Of a stretch of DNA of 64,000 nt, positions 29,079-38,807 are shown one piece after another. The first letter of the stretch is position 1. Each line of letters begins with the position of its first letter. Source of the DNA: Bradyrhizobium genosp. L (GTDB lineage: Bacteria > Pseudomonadota > Alphaproteobacteria > Rhizobiales > Xanthobacteraceae); assembly GCF_015624485.1 (NCBI RefSeq), contig NZ_CP061378.1, positions 6,386,001 to 6,450,000 of the forward strand. Direction: 5' to 3'. Below the pieces are notes generated by a model. That model did no database searches and was not told the origin of the DNA. It worked only from the letters and a program-made list of their open reading frames with translations. Both the position numbers and the translations under genes were made by a program.

Positions 29079-29285
29079 ATGTCATACGCCTACAAGCTGA
29101 ATGAAGACGTTCGCCATCAGCCACAATGGCCACAAGGACGTGCTGCTACTGAGCGTCCAATGATTTACACCATCGTTCAATGTATGCCAATCGAGGCAGA
29201 TGGACGTATTAGATACCGCATCAAGTGCAAATCGGAGAAGATCGAGCGAGTCGTTACGGAAGATCAGCTTTCATATTCTCAGTGA
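29079..29285 (+). CDS. Conserved unknown protein (68 aa)
   Basis: The C-terminal part of the product, MIYTIVQCMPIEADGRIRYRIKCKSEKIERVVTEDQLSYSQ, is a frequent small rhizobial sequence of unknown function. The preceding 27 residues are polar. It lies 34 bases upstream of another small gene in the same direction. Confidence 0.6.
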   Translation: MSYAYKLNEDVRHQPQWPQGRAATERPMIYTIVQCMPIEADGRIRYRIKCKSEKIERVVTEDQLSYSQ

Positions 29286-29318
29286 TCTGGCGCGCTTTTT
29301 GACGGTAGGATTCTAGTT

Positions 29319-29498
29319 ATGCTGAACGATCGCGAAAATATCCTGAACGCGCTCCGCGAAAAACCACTCAAAGTCTACGAAGTCATGAGACGTGCCAACA
29401 TCGTGAATGAAGAAACTTGCCAATCCCTCCTGTTGAAGATGCGAGACGAAGGGTTGGTGAAGTTCGATATTCACAAAGGGCGATGGCTCATCGGATGA
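29319..29498 (+). CDS. Small winged-helix-like protein (59 aa)
   Basis: An ATG at 29319 opens MLNDRENILNALREKPLKVYEVMRRANIVNEETCQSLLLKMRDEGLVKFDIHKGRWLIG. Three helices followed by a beta hairpin (LVKFDIHKGRWLIG) are the pattern of a winged helix such as MarR-like DNA-binding domains. There is no further domain, so it would be a minimal DNA-binding protein. It follows the previous gene closely. Confidence 0.5.
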   Translation: MLNDRENILNALREKPLKVYEVMRRANIVNEETCQSLLLKMRDEGLVKFDIHKGRWLIG

Positions 29499-29610
29499 TA
29501 TTCGAGAAATTGCGGCGACCGTCCAGCGTTGATCACTGGAGACTCGCCCCGGCGATTAAGAACACGCTCGAACTTGTGAGCAGGGTCTAATTCGGAACGC
29601 TGCGCGGGAC

Positions 29611-29918
29611 TCAGTGGTCTTGCGGAAGACATTCCGGGCAAGTGTCGCCGATCGAGTCCAACACGTTTCGAATCTCAGCCGCCGCTTGATCGGGAGACAG
29701 GCCGGGCGGCGGATCTTGTCTCGCGATATCAGGGCTCGGTCACGGGCGTGCGGGTCGGCACGGTCCCGCTTCCATCCATGCTCCTCGCACTCGCGGATGG
29801 CGCCAGGGTCCTGCAGCGCGGAAATCGTGCAGCCGCCTAGGGTCCAGATCGCCGGCCGTCTTTCCTTCGTCGTCAGCATATAGATCGCTCCTGCCGGGAC
29901 GAATCCTTCCGCCCTCAT
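29611..29918 (-). pseudogene. Small unknown protein, one frameshift
   Basis: The first part reads MLTTKERRPAIWTLGGCTISALQDPGAIRECEEHGWKRDRADPHARDRAL. From about 29740 the matching C-terminus lies in another frame: DIARQDPPPGLSPDQAAAEIRNVLDSIGDTCPECLPQDH, stopping at 29611. Together they give a conserved rhizobial protein of about 100 residues with a final CPEC pair. One indel separates the halves. Confidence 0.55.
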
Positions 29919-30135
29919 GCTCGTTCCGGGCGCTTAGCACGGAGTAGGGATTCGCAATCGGGAGGGCTGCAGCTTGTCCAGGTGTTCGGCAGCGCCTGTG
30001 CAGAACGCCAAGCCGGCGTTAGAAAGAAATGCGGAGCAGGCCGACTGCTATTCGCTCAAGAGCTGACCAAGGTGGGGCTGCCTCGAAGGTCGCCGATGGG
30101 CCAGAAGTGGAAGTCAGCGTATGGCTGAATGAAAG

Positions 30136-30157
30136 AGGCCGCCAACCGAGGCGGCCT
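30136..30157. terminator. Perfect hairpin, possible terminator
   Basis: AGGCCGCC (30136-30143) and GGCGGCCT (30150-30157) form a perfect 8-bp GC-rich stem with a 6-base loop, followed by TT on the plus strand. A related GAGGCGGCCTT occurs again at about 30352, just at the stop of the leftward gene. It may end leftward transcription from 30362-30610. Confidence 0.35.
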
Positions 30158-30207
30158 TCGACCAACTGTCAAATTGTGATTTCCACATAGCGAACTAAGA
30201 TCGCCAT

Positions 30208-30336
30208 ATGCGCGGGGCGATCATCATAACGGCAGGCGTCTTGGCGTTGGCTCTCGCTATATCGCGCGGGCATCAGACTGGTACGGGTATCCTCCCCACG
30301 CAGTTGCTGCCCCCCGTGATCGCGCCTGACAAATAG
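30208..30336 (+). CDS. 42-residue peptide with signal-peptide-like start
   Basis: The frame encodes MRGAIIITAGVLALALAISRGHQTGTGILPTQLLPPVIAPDK. A hydrophobic stretch at residues 4-18 follows an Arg, as in a signal peptide or membrane anchor. No strong ribosome site is visible, so it is only a candidate. Confidence 0.3.
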   Translation: MRGAIIITAGVLALALAISRGHQTGTGILPTQLLPPVIAPDK

Positions 30337-30361
30337 CGGCGCCACTCTAACAGAGGCGGCC

Positions 30362-30610
30362 TTACTTCGTTAGTCTATAAACGTCACCCGGCTTGAGGCG
30401 GAGTCCTTCGAGCTTCCGTCGTTGCTTCTCCGTCAATTCGATATCCACAATCTCCGCTGTCCAGCCCTCTGGCACCTCCGTGAGAACCAACGTCAGGGCC
30501 TGATCTGGCTTAGCTAGAGCAATCCAACGCTGCTTGGTTGGACCGTCCGTCGACAGTTCGTCGGCGGTGACCTCCACGACGGTAAACGAGTTTCCGAACG
30601 ACTCTGCCAT
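30362..30610 (-). CDS. Conserved unknown protein (82 aa)
   Basis: The product MAESFGNSFTVVEVTADELSTDGPTKQRWIALAKPDQALTLVLTEVPEGWTAEIVDIELTEKQRRKLEGLRLKPGDVYRLTK has alternating beta strands and a final helix-strand. It is a soluble protein found in Bradyrhizobium relatives; function unknown. Confidence 0.6.
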   Translation of the reverse strand: MAESFGNSFTVVEVTADELSTDGPTKQRWIALAKPDQALTLVLTEVPEGWTAEIVDIELTEKQRRKLEGLRLKPGDVYRLTK

Positions 30611-30643
30611 AGCAAGAGAATACTGTAGCAGTCGCGTTTGTTT

Positions 30644-30838
30644 CTAGCTCTGTGGGCCATCAGGCCTGCGCACAGGGCCGGCTAGAAACCTGTAGGTCGG
30701 CACCCAAGCTGAGTTCCAGGTTTCCAGCGTTGCCCCACAGAGGGAGCATTCAAAGCTGCTGATTTCGCGGGTTGGGGCGATCGACTCGCTTCTGTCGTAG
30801 ACGGCTCCGCACTGGCAGGTTCGGTGGTGAGATTCCAT
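30644..30838 (-). CDS. Small zinc-ribbon protein (64 aa)
   Basis: The product MESHHRTCQCGAVYDRSESIAPTREISSFECSLCGATLETWNSAWVPTYRFLAGPVRRPDGPQS carries two Cys pairs, CQC and CSLC, that fit a zinc ribbon. Similar short proteins are common in this group. Function unknown. Confidence 0.55.
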   Translation of the reverse strand: MESHHRTCQCGAVYDRSESIAPTREISSFECSLCGATLETWNSAWVPTYRFLAGPVRRPDGPQS

Positions 30839-31166
30839 GTTCTACTTATGCGCCTCAAAACCAAAACAGGCCACCTAGCAAATCAAACTAGGCCACTGAG
30901 GCCGGAAACGGGCCAGCCCCCAGCCTTGTATGGGAACAGATCGGCAATCTCGGAACTTTTCCCGAACTAAGACGCCGACCAAATGACCCAATGTCCCTAA
31001 CGGGTCAAAAGTCGCCAATGCCGAGACCAAACTGAGCGACTTCGGCTCTTCGCCAATCAGCCGACGGCGATGGTCGAGCGGACTTCAGCTAAGGGTCAAT
31101 CGCGTCGCTTCGGCGCGCTGCCAACCACTTCCGGTTTCTCATAAACACCGGACGCGCCGCTGCTCG

Positions 31167-31596
31167 CTAGGGCTCGCGAGATTCGTTTACCGAGTCTTCA
31201 CGGCGGACCTCTTCTGGGATTTCACGCAGGAAGCTCTGCCCTTTTTGTAAACGGCGCCCGAGCGCCTCGACAAATCCCTCAAAGCGTTCCCGGCCTTTTG
31301 CCTGGGCAGCAGGCTGTGCGTCGTTAGGCAATGGCGGCGTAATCGTCAGCCAGAAGCGGATGAAGAGGGCCAAAGTCTCGGCCGTCAGACCGACGTCACG
31401 CTCCAGCCGTTGCATCTGACGCGATAAACGGTCCAGGCGCCGGGTAAACGCCGCCTCCCGCCTGTCCGCGCCGTCCGGCGATAGAAATGACGCCCGCTTC
31501 CACGATCGCAGATCGGGAGAGCTTTTTGCGATCGGCGAGATCAGAGATCTGCTTCAGAAGCTCCGGCGGGAAATACACGTTCATCCGGTCGCGCAT
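31167..31596 (-). pseudogene. CopG-family (ribbon-helix-helix) protein of the ICE, one frameshift
   Basis: The first 32 residues, MRDRMNVYFPPELLKQISDLADRKKLSRSAIVEA, are a ribbon-helix-helix DNA-binding domain. The rest, from about 31485, is in another frame: SPDGADRREAAFTRRLDRLSRQMQRLERDVGLTAETLALFIRFWLTITPPLP to NESREP. A one-base deletion near 31485 would join them into the usual protein of about 143 residues. Such proteins lie between traG and trbB in this ICE type and probably control them. The start is five bases behind the traG stop side. Confidence 0.75.
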
Positions 31597-31601
31597 GTGT
31601 C

Positions 31602-33584
31602 TCAGAGCTCCATGCCGTCATTTGGGTCGAGCGCGACTTGACGGACGACACCTCGCATCTGTTGTCGTATCAGCCGAGATTGACGGACCGCGTCCTCATC
31701 GTCGTCAAGAACGACGGCAAATTCCTCTACCGGCGTCGGCTCGGTCGTCTCCTTGACGATCGCAACGTGATCGGGCAGTTCGGGCTCTCGGCGAAGACCA
31801 CTATTCGCCGTGTCTTCCCCTGCCTGCGCGGCTTTGTCAGTCGGCTCCGGCGCCAGCGTTCCGAGCGTTGACCATCCGTCCGTTCGCGATGATCGACCCG
31901 ACAGCGCCGGATCAGGCGGTGGCAAGACCCGCTCGGTAAACCGCCGATCCTCATAGTACCGGGCTTTCTTCGCCCGGATCGGCGGCGTGCCCGCCACCAT
32001 GACGATCTCATCCATCGGCGGGAGCTGCATGACCTCGCCGGGGGTCAGCAGCGGCCTTGCCGTCTCCTGACGTGAGACCATGAGGTGCCCCAGCCAGGGG
32101 TTCAACCTGTGGCCCGCATAGTTCTTCATCGCCCGCATCTCGGTCGCCGTCCCCAGCGCGTCGGACACCCGCTTGGCGGTCCGCTCGTCATTGGTCGCAA
32201 AGCTGACCCGGACGTGGCAGTTGTCGAGAATGGCGTTGTTAGGCCCATAGGCCTTCTCGATCTGATTGAGCGATTGCGCGATCAGAAAGCTTTTGATGCC
32301 ATAACCTGCCATGAAGGCGAGCGCGGACTCGAAGAAATCGAGCCGCCCAAGCGCAGGGAACTCGTCAAGCAGCATCAGGACTCGATGCCGGCGGTCGCGA
32401 GCGTGCAAGTCCTCGGTCAGCCGCCGGCCGATCTGATTCAGCACCAGGCGGATCAATGGTTTGGTCCGCGAGATATCGGAGGGCGGCACCACGAGGTACA
32501 GCGTCGTCGGGCGGAGATCCGCAATCAGGTCCGCGATCCGCCAATCGCAACGGCAGGTCACCTGGGCCACTACGGGATCTCGGTACAGCCCGAGGAACGA
32601 CATGGCGGTGGACAGGACACCAGAGCGCTCATTGTCCGATTTGTTCAGGAGCTCGCGGGCGGTCGAGGCGACCACGGGATGAGCACCATGCTCGCCAAGG
32701 TGCGGCGTAGTCATCATTGCCTTTAACGTCGCCTCGATCGGCCGTTTGGGGTCGGACAGGAACGCGGCCACACCGGCCAGGGTCTTGTCCGCCTCGGCAT
32801 AGAGGACGTGGAGGATGGCCCCGACCAGGAGCGAATGACTGGTCTTCTCCCAATGGTTTCGTTTATCGAGCGAGCCTTCGGGGTCGACCAGGACGTCGGC
32901 CACGTTCTGGACGTCGCGAACCTCCCACTCCCCACGCCGGACCTCGAGCAGCGGGTTGTAGGCCGACGATTTCGGGTTGGTCGGGTCGAACAACAGGACC
33001 CGGCCATGCCGCGAACGGAAGCCGGCGGTCAGTTGCCAGTTCTCGCCCTTGATGTCGTGAACGATGGCCGAGCCTGGCCAGACCAGTAACGAGGGAACAA
33101 CGAGACCGACGCCCTTGCCGGACCGGGTGGGCGCGAAACACAACACGTGCTCCGGCCCGTCATGGCGAAGGTAGTCGCCGTCGAGTTTGCCCAGCACCAC
33201 GCCATCGGGACCGAGAAGCCCGGCGGCTTTCGCCTCCTCCGGACTGGCCCAGCGCGCAGAACCATAGGTCTCGACGTTCTTCGCCTCACGCGCCCGCCAG
33301 ACCGACATGCCGATCGCCACCGCAATCGAAATGAAGGTCCCCGACGCCGCGATGAAGGCTCCCTCGACAAAGACCTGAGGCGCATACGCGTCGTAGACGA
33401 ACCACCACCAGAAAAAGACCGGCGGGTAGTAGACTTTCCAACCCAGCAGTTCGAACCAGGGCCGGCCAAGCTCCGGTTGGTAGGCGAGCCGCCACGCCGT
33501 CCATTCGGTTGCTCCCCAGATCGCCAGCAGAACGATCAAGCCGACAACGATCACCTGACCCCAGAGGATCTTGGTTCCGGACAT
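31602..33584 (-). CDS. traG: Type IV secretion coupling protein TraG (VirD4 family)
   Basis: The intact 660-residue product has two N-terminal membrane segments (WGQVIVVGLIVLLAIWGATEW and the region FIAASGTFISIAVAIGM). Walker A follows (CFAPTRSGKGVGLVVPSLL), then Walker B RVLMLLDEFPALGRLDFFESALA. It is the ATPase that brings the relaxase-DNA complex to the transfer channel. The gene is followed by copG and preceded by the relaxase gene, 36 bases away. With the channel genes missing it has no partner here, but could work with a helper system. Confidence 0.95.
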   Translation of the reverse strand: MSGTKILWGQVIVVGLIVLLAIWGATEWTAWRLAYQPELGRPWFELLGWKVYYPPVFFWWWFVYDAYAPQVFVEGAFIAASGTFISIAVAIGMSVWRAREAKNVETYGSARWASPEEAKAAGLLGPDGVVLGKLDGDYLRHDGPEHVLCFAPTRSGKGVGLVVPSLLVWPGSAIVHDIKGENWQLTAGFRSRHGRVLLFDPTNPKSSAYNPLLEVRRGEWEVRDVQNVADVLVDPEGSLDKRNHWEKTSHSLLVGAILHVLYAEADKTLAGVAAFLSDPKRPIEATLKAMMTTPHLGEHGAHPVVASTARELLNKSDNERSGVLSTAMSFLGLYRDPVVAQVTCRCDWRIADLIADLRPTTLYLVVPPSDISRTKPLIRLVLNQIGRRLTEDLHARDRRHRVLMLLDEFPALGRLDFFESALAFMAGYGIKSFLIAQSLNQIEKAYGPNNAILDNCHVRVSFATNDERTAKRVSDALGTATEMRAMKNYAGHRLNPWLGHLMVSRQETARPLLTPGEVMQLPPMDEIVMVAGTPPIRAKKARYYEDRRFTERVLPPPDPALSGRSSRTDGWSTLGTLAPEPTDKAAQAGEDTANSGLRREPELPDHVAIVKETTEPTPVEEFAVVLDDDEDAVRQSRLIRQQMRGVVRQVALDPNDGMEL

Positions 33585-33620
33585 CCCGAACGCCCTTCCG
33601 CTACTGCATTGGTGAGATGG

Positions 33621-35384
33621 TTAGAGGCCCAGGTCGCGCTTGCGACCAAAGCCCCATTCGATGCCACCGCCGTCTTTCACAACGCCGGCGACGTGCTGGC
33701 CGAATTTCGTTTCGAGCTCGCGCGACCAGGGCACGAGTTGGAAGCCGAGCCCGTTGTCGATCATGGCGAATCGCCCGGAGGCGAGCGTCAGGCGCTGGCG
33801 ATAGGTGCCCGCTACATGTTCACCGGAGGCGGACTTCACATGAGGCAGGCCCGTGTTGGCCGAGACTTTTGCCGCCACCTCGTCGAGCTCGCGCCGGCGC
33901 AAGGTATCCAGGAGGTCACGCTGCAGGATGATGCGCTGTCCCTGCCGCCGCGCCAGACCTTGCTGAACCAGATGCTCGGTGCGAGCTTCCATGGCGTGGC
34001 GGGTCTCGCGACCGAATCCGCCCATGGCGAGCGGCACCGGATCACGTTCGACCAGTCGGTGGTCCAGCCAGGTGGCGCCTTTCGCGGTGACCTGATCGGC
34101 AAGATCGAGATCGGAACGGATCGCGAGCACCAAGGTGGGGCGTGGATCGCCGGCGTGACCGAAGCGTCGGACTTCAACGATGCCGCCGACGGGCGGCGCA
34201 TGTTCGAAGGCGTCGATTCCTCGGAAGCGGACGTGGTGAGCGCGTCCGTCTGTTCCATCGATCAGGGCGTAGGCCTCACCCGTCAATTCGTCATGCAATC
34301 CCCGATCGACGAGTCGTCCGATGATATGGGACGATGGCTGTCCACCCTCGATGACGTAGTCGGCAACGCCGCGCGCTTCCCCGCGCTCGGTAAAGGCGCG
34401 GTGCATGGTCTTGATGATGTCGCCGCGCATGCCGAGGTCGCGCAAGCTGCGCTCGGCCTCGAGCCCGACCATCCATTCCCCCGGCGCGGCGGATGCCGCG
34501 AAGCCCATCTTCTCCAGATGCTGAAGGCGGCCAACCATCAGGCGCCGGATCTCGGGATCGGAGCTGCCGGGATTTTCGGGGCGAAGATCGATGTAGCCCG
34601 TCTCATCTGCGGCCAGTCGGACCTCCCGATCGAGCCGTGTCCATCGCTCTGCCGTAACTTCTCTCTCCAGCGAATTGCGGATCTCGTGCTCAGGTTTCGG
34701 ACCGAGCTCGATGCCAACCAGCTCCTCGGCCCGTGAGCGCAGGCCCTGGCTGATGTAGTCGCGGGAGATCACGAGATCGGCCCCTTCCTCATCGACTCCC
34801 CGAACAAGGAGATGGACGTGGGGATTGTCCGTGTTCCAGTGATCGACAGCCACCCAGTCGAGCCGCGTGCCGAGGTCCGTCTCCATCTGTTTGGCGAGAT
34901 CGCGGGTGAAGGCCTTAAGGTCGCTCATGTCGCCCGCGTCCTCAGGCGAGACGATGAACCGAAAATGATGCCGGTCATCCTGGCACCGCTCGGCGAAAGC
35001 GGCGGCATCGACACGATCACTGCCGGCATCGAACATCTCGGCCCGCTCGCCGCTTCGGGTTACCCCATCGCGCTTCAGGTATGAAAGATGGGCTGTCAGC
35101 GGCGCCGAGCGAAACGAACGTCCCTTATGGCGAACGACCCGCGCCTTCACCACAACGCGCCGCGCCGAACTGAACAATCGGCCCCGACTAAAGGCGAGCC
35201 GGCCGCGGCCAAAGGTCGAGCGCCCATAGGCCGCAGAACGCTTGCCAGCCGCAGCCTGACCAGAGGTATGTCCAGCCTTCTTTGCGGCGCGTAGCACCTG
35301 GTTGATAAAACTCTTCTGCTTCGGCGCGCGAGTGCTGCGGATGCGCCCAGGCCGAATGCGCAGATCGCTGTCGCCGACGGTCAT
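33621..35384 (-). CDS. Relaxase/mobilisation nuclease (VirD2-like, DUF3363)
   Basis: The product from the ATG at 35384 has 587 residues. The N-terminal half carries the HUH-type metal motif NPHVHLLVRG with the preceding LDWVAVDHWNTD, and SAPLTAHLSYLKRDGV typical of this relaxase group. The C-terminal half is the DUF3363 region (AYALIDGTDGRAHHVRF, ending ETKFGQHVAGVVKDGGGIEWGFGRKRDLGL). It would nick oriT and pilot the strand. The longer frame upstream of 35384 is not family-like. Confidence 0.9.
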   Translation of the reverse strand: MTVGDSDLRIRPGRIRSTRAPKQKSFINQVLRAAKKAGHTSGQAAAGKRSAAYGRSTFGRGRLAFSRGRLFSSARRVVVKARVVRHKGRSFRSAPLTAHLSYLKRDGVTRSGERAEMFDAGSDRVDAAAFAERCQDDRHHFRFIVSPEDAGDMSDLKAFTRDLAKQMETDLGTRLDWVAVDHWNTDNPHVHLLVRGVDEEGADLVISRDYISQGLRSRAEELVGIELGPKPEHEIRNSLEREVTAERWTRLDREVRLAADETGYIDLRPENPGSSDPEIRRLMVGRLQHLEKMGFAASAAPGEWMVGLEAERSLRDLGMRGDIIKTMHRAFTERGEARGVADYVIEGGQPSSHIIGRLVDRGLHDELTGEAYALIDGTDGRAHHVRFRGIDAFEHAPPVGGIVEVRRFGHAGDPRPTLVLAIRSDLDLADQVTAKGATWLDHRLVERDPVPLAMGGFGRETRHAMEARTEHLVQQGLARRQGQRIILQRDLLDTLRRRELDEVAAKVSANTGLPHVKSASGEHVAGTYRQRLTLASGRFAMIDNGLGFQLVPWSRELETKFGQHVAGVVKDGGGIEWGFGRKRDLGL

Positions 35385-35932
35385 GGCCGAGCCTCGAACA
35401 GCACTAAAACAGCTACAGTGCCGAAAATGCCCTTGATTACATTGTTCAAAACGCAAGGCGCGGCACGCGCCCCGACCGACCGGCACGCCAGAAACCAAGC
35501 CATGCCAATGGCTTGCGGTTCGACCGGCGAGCCCCTTTTATCTCGCCTTCCTAATCGGGCGTGCAAAGTCAACCCACGCCTACGCTTTTCTGCGACTTTC
35601 TGCATTTCAATCATCACGCACTCCTTGCAACAACAACGCACACACCTCACCAAAGCCGCGACCGCGGTTTGCATTCTCCAGGCGGGGTCCATGCGTTCCT
35701 TCGCGTTCAGCACCATGGCCGTCGCATGCTCTTCATCGGGTTCGTAAACAGGGCTGTCCAAGCAATCAGTCGCTCTCATCACGTAGGACGGAAGCAGGCA
35801 AGAAATAGCGGACATTCCCCGTTTCGCGGCCCCGCCAGGGGACGCTCACCGCGCGCGCGGATCTCTAATTGTTGCTCCTCCTCAGCATGCCGGCTGCAAC
35901 ACCAGCGCTCATCCTCCGTGATCCCACAGCAG
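35385..35932. other. Region between relaxase gene and IS110 remnant, possible oriT
   Basis: No gene is recognisable in these 548 bases. In related ICEs oriT lies close to the relaxase gene, so this is the first place to look. I cannot point to a nick-site motif. The IS110-like transposase remnant follows immediately and separates this region from the lytic transglycosylase gene that would normally be next. Confidence 0.35.
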
Positions 35933-36996
35933 TTACTGCGCGGGCTTCAAACGCAATCGTTGCGTGACCTTGGCGCCGAAGCCGACGTGGAAGTCGGTCT
36001 CATTGACCCACATCCTGTGCAGGATGCTCGCGAGCTTGCGTGCGACCGCAACGATCGCGCACAACATGCTCGACCGTTTGGCGATCCGCAGGCCCCAGGC
36101 TCGCAGTGCCGACCATTTCCTGACCCGCAACAGAAGGCTCGCTGCCGCCTCGCAGAGCGCCTCGCGAACCGCAATGTCACCCTGTTTGGTAATCCGGCCT
36201 TCGTAGTCGATGGAGGTTCCAGATTGATGACGTCTTGGCGTCAAGCCAAAATGCGCACCAACTGTCCGGGATCGTGCAAAACGAAGGGGATCATCAACGC
36301 CGACCTTAAACGAAAGCGCCGCAACGGGACCAACGCCGGGCACGGTCATCAGCCGACGACAAATTGCATCATGCTGGACCACCTGCAGAAGCACCTTATG
36401 CAGTCTTCGCAGCCCTCGAAGAGCGATCGCCGAACATCCAACATTGTCTCGATCATCAAGGTAAATACCGGATCGCTGTGCTCGAGCAGCTCGCGGACCC
36501 GTGCTTTGTAACCGCCTCGGCCGACCGCCCCGACCAGCAAGCCGTAAGCCCTGAGCGTACCACGAACGTGATTCTCGACATCGATCAGCTTGCGCTTGAG
36601 CAACTTCCTGTTCGCCAGCAACGAACGCATCTTCTGCATCTCGATATTCTTGACATGGACCGCGCGGTACCAACCCAGTCGCATCATCTGCGCAATGCCG
36701 CGGGCATCATTGCGATCAGTTTTGTTGCGCATGGTCGACAGCGAGACACGCATGTGGCGCGCTTCGACAACAACGATCGGAACCCCAGTCGGCTGCAGTT
36801 CACGGTACAACCAGATACCAAGCGATGACGCCTCGACTCCCACTCTATCGAGGCGATCCGCGTAGCTCCCCAAAGCGGAGCGGATCGCCTCCGGCTCCGT
36901 GCTGAGCTTCACTTCGCGGACCGTGAGGCCCTCGTTATCGACGACGCAAGGGCTGGTTTCCTCAAGACCGACGTCCAATCCAACGTAGAGTTTCAT
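35933..36996 (-). mobile_element. IS110-family transposase, frameshifted
   Basis: The N-terminal DEDD domain starts MKLYVGLDVGLEETSPCVVDNEG and contains VGVEASSLGIWLYREL and KTDRNDARGIAQMMRLGWY. The C-terminal transposase_20 domain is in a second frame: LMTVPGVGPVAALSFKVGVDDPLRFARSRTVGAHFGLTPRRHQSG to RLRLKPAQ. The join lies near 36415 at the residues SLFEG. IS110 elements use a serine-containing C-terminal domain and a structured bridge RNA from the element ends; the ends cannot be placed here because they lack inverted repeats. The copy looks inactive. It sits between relaxase and lytic transglycosylase genes. Confidence 0.85.
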
Positions 36997-37260
36997 CGGA
37001 GCTCTCCCTTGTGGCAACGACGTTCCAAGTCGTTGCACCTGGCTCCGGATTCGGCCACGGCCGCGCTATCCCCGTGCACCGGTATCTCGAAGCCCGATTT
37101 GAAGAGCCGTCCTGTCGTCGTGGTTTCCCGGCCGCTGACTCCGACGGCCCAACCTCCAAGCCAACTCGGTGCTCGCGGCGATTTGCGACAAAATGCAGTC
37201 GTGGTCATTGCGGTAGATCCTTCAATCGCGCCTGCCCGAACACGTCGGCTGGTGGCCAAT

Positions 37261-38313
37261 TCATCGCGAAAGAGCCGCCGCGACTTGGCAGCTGACTTGC
37301 GAAGCCCCACTGTTTCCGAGTGTTGCGATAGCGATCGTTACCCGAAAGGCCGAGACACCCGAAGGGTGGCTCGGTGAGGAGCGAAGCGACGAGTAGAGCG
37401 TGGACCGAAGGCATCGCCCGTACGCCCTCGGCACGTGCCACTTGCTCGGTGAAGCACGCCATGGCTTGCGAACTCCCGAATCCGATCGAGGGACGAACAC
37501 GCCAATCGACCGGGGAACCATGGGCGAAACATCGGGCGCGAAGATTGCGGTCGTGACACCGCCCGGCGGCATGAGCGCCAGCAATCGATCGCGCGGCTTC
37601 ATGAGATCGGATCGTGTGACGAATAGCGTCGCAACTGCTGATGACTGTCCGCTTGACGTCCACCTCGGCGGCAGTTCGATGGCAATCAGATTTGCAAGTT
37701 TTGCGACGTATGCTCGCGTCTCGCCTGGCAGAGAGACGCCCGCGAGATGCTCTTTGTAGCGAGTTGGTCCCGCATTGTACGCGGCAAACACGCCAGGCGA
37801 GCCATACCGATCGAGCAGTTCGCGCAGATAGGCTGTGCCGGCCAGAATGTTGTCGTGCGGGTCGTAGGGGTCGTTCCCGAGATTGTAGCGCTCGCGAAGT
37901 TCCGCCCAAGTCGCCGGCATGATTTGCATCAGGCCCATTGCGCCTTTCGGCGATCTGGCGTGCTGGTCGCCAGCACTCTCGATACGTTGAATTGATCGGA
38001 TCCAGTTCGGCGCAATCGCAAAGCGTTGTGAGGCTTCATCGATGAAACCGTCAAATGCGTGAGTGGTCTGACTGATCGCCGGCTGGGTGGCTGATCCGCT
38101 CTGGGCCAAAGCAGCGCTGTCGAACGCGGTCAGAAGAAGCATCAGGGGCACGACAGCACAAACGCGCGTGCCCAACCGACCCAAGCACGCGGTCGGGCTC
38201 ACGCCAGCCCTGCAGACATCGATCGAGACAGAGGAATGATCTCGCAATCGATCGAACAAGGGAATGGCGAGGAGAACACGTCGAATGCGCACGATCACTC
38301 CTCCCACGTCCAC
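37261..38313 (-). CDS. Lytic transglycosylase of the ICE, altered C-terminus
   Basis: The product has an N-terminal hydrophobic segment (VCAVVPLMLLLTAFDSAALAQ, likely signal peptide) and an SLT domain. That domain carries the catalytic Glu in IQRIESAGDQHARSPKGAMGLMQIMPATW, NILAGTAYLRELLDRYG and FAAYNAGPTRY. It opens the peptidoglycan for the transfer apparatus. Up to RSIGVFVPRSDSG the protein follows its family; the last 75 residues, Ser/Arg-rich, do not, so the true 3' end has probably been replaced by a rearrangement. The start, GTG at 38313, overlaps traF by 19 bases. Confidence 0.8.
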   Translation of the reverse strand: MDVGGVIVRIRRVLLAIPLFDRLRDHSSVSIDVCRAGVSPTACLGRLGTRVCAVVPLMLLLTAFDSAALAQSGSATQPAISQTTHAFDGFIDEASQRFAIAPNWIRSIQRIESAGDQHARSPKGAMGLMQIMPATWAELRERYNLGNDPYDPHDNILAGTAYLRELLDRYGSPGVFAAYNAGPTRYKEHLAGVSLPGETRAYVAKLANLIAIELPPRWTSSGQSSAVATLFVTRSDLMKPRDRLLALMPPGGVTTAIFAPDVSPMVPRSIGVFVPRSDSGVRKPWRASPSKWHVPRAYGRCLRSTLYSSLRSSPSHPSGVSAFRVTIAIATLGNSGASQVSCQVAAALSR

Positions 38314-38807
38314 ACCGGGATCGCACGGCCGATCACGCTAGACGCCGGAAGCAATCCAAAATACCGGCCATCAAGAGAGTTGTCCGACTGCCAGTTCATC
38401 AGAAAGAGCTCGCCGTCGCCGACAACGCTGCAGCCCTGCCATTTCGGTAGCGACCTGCCTCGTCCGTCGTGATCCTTCGCCTCGCCCACCGCGACGTCAT
38501 CGACCGAAATCGTGAGGCCGGTTCTGCAAACACTCTGCCCCGGAAGGGCGAGCACCCGCTTCAGCATGGGGACGCCAATGGGCAAATAGCCGTTAAGGTC
38601 GAGGAAGGTCGCGAGCGGCTCGGGCGGCTGCACGGCGACCAATTCGGTGACTTGGAATTGGTCCGCCGGTCGGAGCCGATAGAGACCGATCGGTACGCTC
38701 GCGGATGCGTTCCAGATGTAAACCGGAAGCGGCTCCAGGACGATCGTCGCGACGAGCGCAGCAGCTCCCCCGAACGTCGCGGCCAGCGTCTTCAGGCGTC
38801 CCATCAT
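38295..38807 (-). CDS. traF: Conjugal transfer signal peptidase TraF (S26 family)
   Basis: The 170-residue product has one N-terminal membrane helix and the S26 active site: Ser in ASVPIGLYRL and Lys in VPMLKRVLALPGQ, followed by LMNWQSDNSLDGRYFG and VIGRAIPVWTW. TraF processes the TrbC pilin. Its ATG overlaps the DUF2840 stop (ATGA), so the two are translated together. Confidence 0.92.
   Translation of the reverse strand: MMGRLKTLAATFGGAAALVATIVLEPLPVYIWNASASVPIGLYRLRPADQFQVTELVAVQPPEPLATFLDLNGYLPIGVPMLKRVLALPGQSVCRTGLTISVDDVAVGEAKDHDGRGRSLPKWQGCSVVGDGELFLMNWQSDNSLDGRYFGLLPASSVIGRAIPVWTWEE

Noticed and set aside
33147..34736. 529-codon open frame on the plus strand over traG and the relaxase gene
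   Set aside because: It lies antisense to two clearly recognised ICE genes, spans their border and has no protein family features; high GC keeps such frames open.
37205..37909. Minus-strand frame with an apparently protein-like tail (ASLLTEPPFGCLGLSGNDRYRNTRK)
   Set aside because: It overlaps the lytic transglycosylase in another frame; the tail may be a remnant from a rearrangement, but no family could be named.
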